Source: Haloquadratum walsbyi J07HQW1 (GTDB lineage Archaea; Halobacteriota; Halobacteria; Halobacteriales; Haloferacaceae). From it: 64,000 nt of DNA. The notes beneath the pieces were generated by a model that saw only the letters and a program-made list of their open reading frames with translations, searched no databases and had not been told where the DNA came from. This document shows, one piece after another, positions 44,828 through 52,136 of this stretch. How positions within the stretch are numbered: position 1 is the first letter of the stretch; each line of letters opens with the position of its first letter. The DNA is taken from NCBI GenBank assembly GCA_000415965.1, contig KE356560.1, forward strand, positions 1,870,596 to 1,934,595, read 5' to 3'. Both the position numbers and the translations under genes were made by a program.

Positions 44828-46384
44828 TTACGCGTCGATTGATTGTTCAACCCAGCCATGGGCACCATTCGGGAACGAGTCAGTCTGTTCCTGCTGCTGG
44901 AGGTTTCCCTCCTTATCAACAGCCCGCACGACGACTGTTCGGCTATTTTCAGGTTCAGGCTCAGGCTCGAACTCGTGGCGCCACTGACGCCAGACATCCT
45001 CCCCATCAAGCGGCTCAGAGAGTTCCGCGTGAGCCCAACTGTCGCCGCCATCAGTTGATATCTCAACCCGGTCAATCCCACGGGTTCCAGCATAGGCATG
45101 ACCGGCTAGCTCAATATGACCGTCGTCGAGACGCGTGTCTGACCAGATTTTTGCCACGGTATTGACAGGTCCTGTGCCGTGCCACCCGCGCTGTTCCCAG
45201 TATCCTTTCATCTCCTGATTAAGCATCTCGATCTCGCTGAGCCATTTCACATTGGTCTCACCCCAATGACCGGGTAACAGCACCCGCACTGGTCGTCCGT
45301 GTGATTGAGGGAGCGGTTCGCCGTTCATCCCCCATGCGAGGAATGCGGTCTCTAAAGCGTCGATAGGATATTGGATAGAGTAACCATCCTCAGCGCGTAG
45401 CATCGCACACTGACACTGACCATCAGAGTCAATCTGGTCAAGAATTGGCTTGATTGGAGTGCCAGTCCAAACCGCATTGTCAAGCTTCTGCCCGTTGAGA
45501 CTCTCGCCGATACACCGCAGCGTAACAAAGCGGTGCTCAGTAGACATATCTGTGAGCTCATCGAATGTAATCGTCAGTTCATCATCAACCTCACCGGTGA
45601 TTGTCACCGACCAGTCGTCAGCCGATAACTCTGGGTCAAACTCAGCAATGTCGACATTGTAAAATTCATCAAAGGTGCTGACCAGACCGGGGATATCGCC
45701 GTCGATGTCCAGGGCTTTCTGTTCTGCGTGTTGTATCATCGTCTCAACTCCATCGGTATCACTCTTCTCAGTACCTGTGTCCTCACTGACTCCAGAGAGT
45801 CTGTTTTCGTCAGATCTGTCATTACCAACCGTTCTTGTCCTCCCAAACCCAATACCACCAAGCACCGCAGCGACCGTGGCAACGCTAGCGGTCAAGACAC
45901 GGCGTCGAGATGGGTTATGATTGGGCTCGGCGAGCGGATTGATCCCTATCCCTATGCCGGCTACCAGTGTCACCGGTCCAGCAGCGGAAAGCGAAAGAAC
46001 AGGAAGCCCAGTGATTGCGCCTGCGATGCCCCAACTGAGGAGACCGGTCGATAAAATGCCGAGGAATGGTCGATTGCACTCGCTCGAAAGACGAAGACCA
46101 ATTAGCGCTGCTACGCTCAACAATCCAACTGCAAGAACATACGAAAGCGCAATGTGGAGCAGATGCGCTTCTTCACCGACGGTATCAATCATAAATGCAA
46201 CAATTCGACCAGGAGTCATACGAACGACCATAGCGTCGATTGGGGCGACAATGAAATCCCGAGTGTATCCAGCCGCTGTAAATGACCCAGCCACACCGGC
46301 GATACCTGCCAGAGTGGCGATTATCAACTCAATCCGGGGTACCCGACCGATTTGGCGTCTCCAATATGGCTTTATCAGGCACAC
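44828..46384 (-). CDS. Membrane-anchored molybdopterin-dependent oxidoreductase (sulfite oxidase-like)
   Basis: A 518-residue protein. Residues 15-180 contain about five membrane helices (for example IELIIATLAGIAGVAGSFTA), ending at a basic SRRRVLTASVATVAAVLGGI helix like a second anchor. Residues 235-420 are the molybdopterin domain: WSVTITGEVDDELTITFDEL, the molybdenum Cys in FVTLRCIGESLNG, AVWTGTPIKPIL, and GRPVRVLLPGHWGETNVKWL. Residues 425-510 are the Mo-cofactor dimerisation domain (RGIDRVEISTDGGDSWAHAE). A Glu-Pro repeat (EPEPEPE) in it is encoded by a hexanucleotide tract at 44949-44972. It likely oxidises or reduces a sulfur or nitrogen compound outside the membrane. No heme-binding subunit adjoins. 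Confidence 0.9.
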   Translation of the reverse strand: MCLIKPYWRRQIGRVPRIELIIATLAGIAGVAGSFTAAGYTRDFIVAPIDAMVVRMTPGRIVAFMIDTVGEEAHLLHIALSYVLAVGLLSVAALIGLRLSSECNRPFLGILSTGLLSWGIAGAITGLPVLSLSAAGPVTLVAGIGIGINPLAEPNHNPSRRRVLTASVATVAAVLGGIGFGRTRTVGNDRSDENRLSGVSEDTGTEKSDTDGVETMIQHAEQKALDIDGDIPGLVSTFDEFYNVDIAEFDPELSADDWSVTITGEVDDELTITFDELTDMSTEHRFVTLRCIGESLNGQKLDNAVWTGTPIKPILDQIDSDGQCQCAMLRAEDGYSIQYPIDALETAFLAWGMNGEPLPQSHGRPVRVLLPGHWGETNVKWLSEIEMLNQEMKGYWEQRGWHGTGPVNTVAKIWSDTRLDDGHIELAGHAYAGTRGIDRVEISTDGGDSWAHAELSEPLDGEDVWRQWRHEFEPEPEPENSRTVVVRAVDKEGNLQQQEQTDSFPNGAHGWVEQSIDA

Positions 46385-47058
46385 CAGCAGTCATGAGAGT
46401 CGGTCCCACAGAACAACTCTGCTCAACAATCCCCCCGTGTCAGATCGATTGGCGTCAATTTTCGTCAACGGCTCTAATTCGGGCTGAGACTGAGAGCATG
46501 ACACTATCGGCATCTATTAATAGAGATATTTGTATAATAAAAAGGATTTTCAACAGACCAATCTGAATCAGTATAATCGGCACCGACAGACCGAATGCGG
46601 CGAGTGCTTTGAGGCTCCGGGAAGCCCATCACAGTGTTTCACCTCCCATGGGAGACACTACTGAGAGTGGGCGCAGTAGGTGTTAGAGATCTTACCGCGG
46701 AGCATCCGTCCGAAGGAAATGCGCCATCGCTTGAACACCGCGACACTGCATGACGGTCGCGACGGATGTCGTTTGGAGCCTCGATTCTTTGTGAACCGTG
46801 TGGGGCTTCACACCAATGATCCTGGGAAGCATTCATTCCAAACCCGCGGAAAGGCCTTAGCGATTTGATGTTGACGTTAACGTTGATGTGACCCCGGAGT
46901 GAGTCACATCGATTCCTTCGTAATTTTTTCGAGCGAGTTATGAACGACCTGGAGCATCAGCCCGCGAAGCAGGCATATGATACTGAATCTGTGAGCACGC
47001 GCACGACACCCGCACGGATGTGATTGCCATATTTGTATGTATCACCGACGCTTCATTT
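46385..47058. other. Intergenic region with one open stretch
   Basis: The forward frame 46613-46753 has no start codon but reads SGKPITVFHLPWETLLRVGA and then VGVRDLTAEHPSEGNAPSLE before a stop. Its composition resembles coding DNA, perhaps the tail of a lost transposase gene. No hairpin was recognised and nothing else was seen. Confidence 0.3.
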
Positions 47059-48114
47059 TCACAGGTGCTTTGCCGCCAGGCGTTCTATCCGAATCCTCGC
47101 AAAGTACTGAACCCTAACAATGTCCTTGAGATACCGGAACACAGGATGTCTCCACGAGTTATCACCAAGGATGAAAACGCCAGTGTCGCCAAGCGATAGA
47201 TCTATGATCTTTTTGCCCTCGCCCAGCAGTGTCAATTCCTCGTCGTCAGATTTGTCAACGTTTTCGGCCGCCACACCTGCCTGTATCATAGCGTTGTGAG
47301 CCGTCTTTATTTGCCCAGTGTCGGCGCAGTCACCCAGAGCATAGACGTTGTCGTAATCAGTCGAGACTAAGCCGTTGTTGACAGCCATTCCCTGTCTGCC
47401 GCAGTCGAAGGAATTCTGCACCACAGGATTCGCAGAGATTCCGCCCGCCCACACCACGAGATCAGCCTCCACATCGGACCCGTCTTCGAAAATAACTGTG
47501 TCCTCGATAGCTTCTTCAACTCGCTGCCCGCCATCGAAGACGATTCCCACATCGTTCATATACTCCAGTATCTTTCGTGAAACCTCGTCACTGGAGTTGC
47601 TCATCGGTCGGGTTGATGCGTCCACGACGGTTACCTCGTGACCCGACTCAGCAAGTTCGCCTGCCAGCTCAACACCGACATACCCACCGCCAACAATCAC
47701 AGCCTCATCGCCCGGATCAAGACGGGTCCTGACCCGCTTGGCGTCCTCGGCGGTATAGAATCTTTCAACGCCATCCCCGAGTTCGAACGGTTCAAACGTC
47801 ACACCGCCGAGCGCCACGACAAGATCGTCGTACTCCAGATTCCCGTTTGCGGTTTCCAGCATATCTTCTTCGGGAACAAAGCAGGTTACCGACTCTTTTC
47901 GTAGTTCGACGCCCGTTTCGTCAAGAAAGTTCGCAAGATCAAGCAGGTTGACGTCCTTGTGTTTCCTATTTCGTATGCGATCAATTATACCAGGAATGAA
48001 CTCATGAACACCGTCCTCGTCCACGAGAGTCACATTGTGCCCCTTTCTGGTTAACTTCAATGCGGTGCTGAGACCTGAGAACCCCGCGCCCGCTACTACC
48101 ACATCGTGTGTCAT
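47059..48114 (-). CDS. FAD/NAD(P)-dependent oxidoreductase (type II NADH dehydrogenase-like)
   Basis: A 351-residue flavoprotein. It has the FAD-binding VVVAGAGFSGLSTALKL, the NAD(P)-binding AVIVGGGYVGVELAGELA, the conserved DLVVWAGGISANPVV, and the FAD C-motif NVYALGDCADTGQIKTAHNA. The length and the C-terminal basic amphipathic part (YLKDIVRVQYFARIRIERLA) fit the NDH-2/sulfide-quinone reductase family, which binds the membrane peripherally. The redox Cys pair of sulfide-quinone reductases is not evident, so an NADH- or NADPH-quinone or carrier role is more likely. Single gene. Confidence 0.9.
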   Translation of the reverse strand: MTHDVVVAGAGFSGLSTALKLTRKGHNVTLVDEDGVHEFIPGIIDRIRNRKHKDVNLLDLANFLDETGVELRKESVTCFVPEEDMLETANGNLEYDDLVVALGGVTFEPFELGDGVERFYTAEDAKRVRTRLDPGDEAVIVGGGYVGVELAGELAESGHEVTVVDASTRPMSNSSDEVSRKILEYMNDVGIVFDGGQRVEEAIEDTVIFEDGSDVEADLVVWAGGISANPVVQNSFDCGRQGMAVNNGLVSTDYDNVYALGDCADTGQIKTAHNAMIQAGVAAENVDKSDDEELTLLGEGKKIIDLSLGDTGVFILGDNSWRHPVFRYLKDIVRVQYFARIRIERLAAKHL

Positions 48115-48269
48115 GAATTCTGTTGCACCTGTCGGGTAATATGCGTCCGGCGAGTATGCGTGGCGGCCTTCATCCCCCGATGAGTTGAAAAGATAGTGTG
48201 AATTCTATGTTGCTCCCGTGCGTCCAACTCACATTAAGTGGCTTTGACCTCACCTTCGATGAGCTCGTG

Positions 48270-48520
48270 TCTATCCATCACCAGAGTGTAGATATTATAT
48301 CAATACAAGCGTCTCAGTTCGTGGGATTGGGACTGCACCGGGACAGTGTATATGAGATAATGACGGCGTTGACGAATCGCGGAGCGATTCGTTCTCACAC
48401 CAGAACTCACATTCTGGGGACACTGTATCCCCGCCATACTGCGCTCCTCGCTTTGCTGCGGTACTCCTTGAGGACGGGGGCTAATCGCCTGCAAACCTAC
48501 AAAAAATGATGTTCGAAAAA
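48270..48520 (-). mobile_element. 3'-end remnant of a tnpB element with hairpin
   Basis: The minus strand contains SGVRTNRSAIRQR, which matches SGVRTNRPAIRHR in an off-frame of the tnpB tail at 4980-5020, so the DNA is homologous. At 48421-48490 the hairpin AGCCCCCGTCCTCAAGGAG/GCGCAGTATGGCGGGGATAC matches the solo hairpin at 3203-3296. No transposase frame remains. Confidence 0.6.
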
Positions 48521-48834
48521 TTGGTGTGTGGGGGTGTGCCGATTCGAGTGAACCAGGTCTGGCGTTTCTGTTTGTCGCGGGTCTCAATACTCCAGTCGCC
48601 ACATTATCCTGATTCTGGTTCTGGTTCTGGTGTGTACATCCCACTGCAGAACCGCAAGTAAGCGCCGCTGGGTCGCAGAGAGTCTCAAGACACTCGATTC
48701 GTCTTACGCACCTGAAAACTGGCAGCTTGCGTCACAGTCTGTATTTCAACCGTGTAGTTGCACTCTTTTGATTGGCTGGGGCTGGGCTGGGGTTGGGGCT
48801 GGATGATTCCGTTGGAATCTCCCCCGAGAAAACG
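48521..48834. other. Intergenic region with a hexanucleotide tract
   Basis: Contains (TTCTGG)n at 48613-48630 and a G-rich GCTGGGGCT-type run near 48775-48803 close to the SHOCT gene 3' end. No gene. Confidence 0.5.
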
Positions 48835-49215
48835 TTATTTTTCGCGCTCCACCTCACGCTCGCTGTGAGAGAAATCAGGTCGATCGCCATCAGACTCCGT
48901 TTCAACCAGCTTTTCGACCTGATTTTCAAACGCTTCATCAGTGAGTTCCCCGCTTGCGTACCGCTCTCGGAGCGTATTGATTGGGTCATCCTCTGAGGTC
49001 TGATTGGTTGTCTGAGAACGTCGTCGGAAAAGACGCATGAGACCAATCGTCAGTGGGAGCACCCCGCCGAAGCCTACTGGGAAAGCGACCCAAAAATAAG
49101 AGACATCGGCAATCAGAAGCCCGAATCCTAGAAGTAGGGTCAAGATTGTGACTACTCCAGCGGCAATCGCAATCATCGTTGCTTCGTTGGAATGTGGGTT
49201 TTCTCGGGGACTCAT
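48835..49215 (-). CDS. SHOCT-domain membrane protein
   Basis: A 126-residue protein with two membrane helices (MIAIAAGVVTILTLLLGFGL and VSYFWVAFPVGFGGVLPLTI), a basic stretch (RLFRRRSQ), then a SHOCT domain: DPINTLRERYASGELTDEAF followed by ENQVEKLVE. SHOCT (short C-terminal) domains are oligomerisation helices very common in haloarchaeal small membrane proteins. The tail is strongly acidic. Function unknown. Single gene. Confidence 0.88.
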   Translation of the reverse strand: MSPRENPHSNEATMIAIAAGVVTILTLLLGFGLLIADVSYFWVAFPVGFGGVLPLTIGLMRLFRRRSQTTNQTSEDDPINTLRERYASGELTDEAFENQVEKLVETESDGDRPDFSHSEREVEREK

Positions 49216-49424
49216 CAGTAAGCACCTATGTAATCACGCTTTCTGAATATCCAAAAATCGTGGACTCTGTTTCACTGCGGTGAAAACACCAATAGACTCC
49301 CTCACCGGCATACCTTCTCTCGATTGTGCTCTTGTATTCATTTTCTTTATCAATATGTCTAATTGGTCTTGTTTCAGTGTTTCTCTCGTCGTTATCCACA
49401 TCCTTCGTCTCATTGAGTCAGTAT

Positions 49425-49685
49425 ATGAGTATGGGTAATTGCTACTCCACCCTCTCAACAGAGATAACAGGCAGTGGGGTCTGTGGACGCTCCGACTGTG
49501 ACCCACCACACTACTGGAGGTCACCAGAGCAATACTGTGTCGGGTGTGTTCGACCAATCCACGGAAAGAAGATTCAGGACTTCGACAGAGATGTGACCCC
49601 AGAGCAGTTCACACTACCTACTGCCGAAGCACTGGCAGTTACCAGAGACTTCGAGTTAACCCAGAGTGATGAAACACAATTATAG
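49425..49685 (+). CDS. Small zinc-finger-like hypothetical protein
   Basis: An 86-residue protein from ATG 49425 (or 49431, MGNCYSTLSTEITG); the longer frame upstream is a hydrophobic run and less likely. The centre GVCGRSDCDPPHYWRSPEQY followed by CVGC has four Cys and a His that could form a zinc knuckle. PIHGKKIQDFDRDVTPEQFT follows and resembles a broken frame at 33942-34096. The C-terminal part is an acidic helix. Function unknown. It is followed on the same strand by another zinc-finger-ended protein. Confidence 0.5.
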   Translation: MSMGNCYSTLSTEITGSGVCGRSDCDPPHYWRSPEQYCVGCVRPIHGKKIQDFDRDVTPEQFTLPTAEALAVTRDFELTQSDETQL

Positions 49686-49829
49686 TACACAATTATACTC
49701 ATGCTCAGGGTTCGCGTTTGAGGATTATCAGCCGAAGCCAAATGACAGTGTGTGCTGAATAACCAACATTTTCAGCCTCAACTCAGGGATAGTTTTATTA
49801 TCGAATCCATCTGTGGTTTTGATATCAAA

Positions 49830-50300
49830 ATGGTACGAGAAACCGAGCAAATCGTGCTTGAATCGCTATGTGAGAAAATAACTGACCGATTTGAGTATAT
49901 TGCAGAGATATACGTCGCTCATGCCCCATCCGCTCTTGACGTCTCATGGTTACATATTACTGTACATACGACCGAAGCAGACTCGCTCAAACAATCGCTT
50001 GAGATCACAACCGCTGAAAAGAGTGCCGTGATGGTCGATACTGGCAGGGCTAAGCCGCTCTCAATTCCATTCGATGTGATGGCGACTATCGACGGACCTG
50101 GACACAGACAGGGTATTAATGGAACAACCGTCTATATGAACGACCGTGTGATGAGCGCAGACTCACGTGAGTTGGACACTGGATTATTGATGCTTCGACA
50201 GAAACTCGCCGGTGAGTGTCCATCCTGTGGTGATAGTGTTGAGTCATTTAGTAATCATTACAAGAAGAGTCGGATATGTCGTGAAAGAGAAAGAATATAA
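49830..50300 (+). CDS. Hypothetical protein with C-terminal zinc finger
   Basis: A 156-residue protein from ATG 49830 (MVRETEQIVLESLCEKITDR); the frame opens at GTG 49752 but the extra part is not protein-like. Residues 1-115 form an alpha/beta domain (FEYIAEIYVAHAPSALDVSW) of no recognised family. The end reads GECPSCGDSVESFSNHYKKS and then RICRE, a C2HC- or C2H2-like finger with CPSC and HYKKSRIC. DNA or RNA binding is possible. It lies 150 bases after another small Cys-rich protein on the same strand. Confidence 0.65.
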   Translation: MVRETEQIVLESLCEKITDRFEYIAEIYVAHAPSALDVSWLHITVHTTEADSLKQSLEITTAEKSAVMVDTGRAKPLSIPFDVMATIDGPGHRQGINGTTVYMNDRVMSADSRELDTGLLMLRQKLAGECPSCGDSVESFSNHYKKSRICRERERI

Positions 50301-50612
50301 TCTCTCTATCAACTAAAATTACGCTGTATCGGTCATGAGAGTCCCCCGAATACCTTATTCCGCTTTTATTATGTCATGTTTTGGAATCATATATCTTACG
50401 ACTCAGTCGATTCTAACTGATTGAGTAATGCTGATGCTGCAATTCCATGCGTTTTGAATCGGAGTCACTGATACGCTGATTAGTGGGTTGCAGGCAGTCA
50501 ACGACTCCACCCTCCCTCGCTCGCCGACGGCTCGCTCCTTGAGGAAGGGGACTCCACCTCGAAGATGTTGAACCAACTTCTGTGCTGCATGAGATGAATG
50601 TGTTGAGATGAT
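50301..50612. other. Intergenic region with a solo hairpin
   Basis: Between the convergent zinc-finger and kinase genes. Holds the IS-type hairpin at 50501-50560; the rest is empty. Confidence 0.5.
50501..50560. repeat. Solo IS200/IS605-type hairpin
   Basis: GACTCCACCCTCCCTCGCTC pairs with GAGGAAGGGGACTCCACC-side sequence around the small GCCGACGGC loop. Read on the minus strand it gives CCCCTTCCTCAAGGAGCGAG and AGGGAGGGTGGAG, matching the hairpin family at 3203 and 5091. It could also act as a terminator-like structure between convergent genes. Confidence 0.6.
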
Positions 50613-51770
50613 TCAGTGAGGGATTGACGGTCGTTGTCCGGGAGACGACATTGTGGCTCGGATAAGTATAAGCTCAAAAACGGTTCCATCAGAACCTGTT
50701 TCAGGTACTCTGATTGAGCCATTATAGCTATTGATAATCGCCTGTGCGAGGACAAGCCCTAACCCGTGGGTATCATCATGTCGGATTTTCTGATCAAAGA
50801 GCGTATTTAACTCGTCTTTAGGAATCCCTGACCCATTATCCGAAATCTCTATTATAATTGCATTTGATTTTTTCTCAACTGTCACCGCAATGTGTGGCGT
50901 CTCTGCATTGTTGTGCTCAACGGCATTATGAAGAATATTGGCGAATACCCGCCGGAGAGGTTGGTCTGCCTCTGCGACTGCGTATTCTGGAAGCGAGGTA
51001 TCGATTGATACGTCGGGATGTGTGTGTTGAATCGTCTCAATTTCGTTAGTCAGTAACTCGATAATATCAATCGGTCGTGTCTCAATGTCGCCCTTCGACG
51101 CCCGTAAGAGTAGGCGTACGTCCTCAATCACATCTTCCATGTCTTGAGTGTGTGATTTGATTATCGATAATCTATCACGAATTGACTCGTCTATTTCTTC
51201 CTCGGAGAGGGCAAGATCTGCATGCCCAACGATAATGCTGGCAGCATTGAGAATTTCGTGACGAAGTGTGGCATTCAGATACTCGAGTATCTCAGTCTCA
51301 TCCTCCGCTTCTTCGGCCCGGATACGTTCTCGTTCTGCCTCAATCGCCTTTTTAATACTCCGAGCCTCAAATACTCCAATCAAAAGTCCGATTCCGGCGC
51401 CGATTGTCGTTGCCCACCGTCCCCATGAGAGTAACTCAAACACAGTGTCAGGCGGCATCGTAATCATAATGATAAGATTGATTAGAAGAAAGATACCCAG
51501 ACCGCCTACATACCATAACCCAACGCGTTGATATCGATACGGCGAAATGAAACTCGTTGGAAGCCACGCCCCTGCATATATCACTGCAAAAGTAAAGGGC
51601 AAACTCGTCATGAGGCCTGCTGTCCATACATCTCCCAGCGGATTCGAAATAAATAAGATATAGTACGTCTCAACAATGATAATGCAGAAACACAATATCC
51701 CTGATGCGAGGATAAGCTGGGGGATCACATTCTGGCGCTGCTTCCATCTCTGTTTCATAAATTCCTCCAT
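50613..51770 (-). CDS. Membrane histidine kinase
   Basis: A 385-residue sensor kinase; ATG at 51770 or the second Met (MKQRWKQRQNVIPQ). Residues 15-135 hold four membrane helices in an arrangement like the haloarchaeal sensors. A linker helix (RSIKKAIEAERERIRAEEAE) leads to the His box LNATLRHEILNAASIIVGHA. The ATPase has FANILHNAVEHN, EISDNGSGIPKDE and THGLGLVLAQAIINSY. No receiver domain is fused and no response regulator adjoins. The signal is presumably membrane- or electron-transport-related, by topology only. Confidence 0.9.
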   Translation of the reverse strand: MEEFMKQRWKQRQNVIPQLILASGILCFCIIIVETYYILFISNPLGDVWTAGLMTSLPFTFAVIYAGAWLPTSFISPYRYQRVGLWYVGGLGIFLLINLIIMITMPPDTVFELLSWGRWATTIGAGIGLLIGVFEARSIKKAIEAERERIRAEEAEDETEILEYLNATLRHEILNAASIIVGHADLALSEEEIDESIRDRLSIIKSHTQDMEDVIEDVRLLLRASKGDIETRPIDIIELLTNEIETIQHTHPDVSIDTSLPEYAVAEADQPLRRVFANILHNAVEHNNAETPHIAVTVEKKSNAIIIEISDNGSGIPKDELNTLFDQKIRHDDTHGLGLVLAQAIINSYNGSIRVPETGSDGTVFELILIRATMSSPGQRPSIPH

Positions 51771-52136
51771 TTTACTCGCGATTCAATCTGAATTTTCGTG
51801 CTTATGATTAATATTATTCCCTCTGTAAGACACAATGAGTCACCATATCACAGATCTGAATCGTATCATCCTCTCTGTCACAACATCCTGGTGGTGAGCG
51901 AACCGACTATCTAACACAATAGGAGCATCAAAAAGAATAGACTCGTGCATTTATCAGGAACATATTACTGTATCTTAAATTATAGGTGCTATCTGAGGAC
52001 ATCATAAACGATGACTACTGATAGACATTGGCATCATCTGTTCATCCCCTCCATCAGTGGGGAGAGGGGAAAAACTGAGATGCCCAACTCGTTTGCGGTA
52101 CGTCGCTGACTCAGATCTTCGTTTCGGTAGAATTAC
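51771..52136. other. Intergenic region between divergent genes
   Basis: Should hold the promoters of the kinase (left) and the GH31 gene (right). No repeat, hairpin or frame stands out. Confidence 0.5.
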
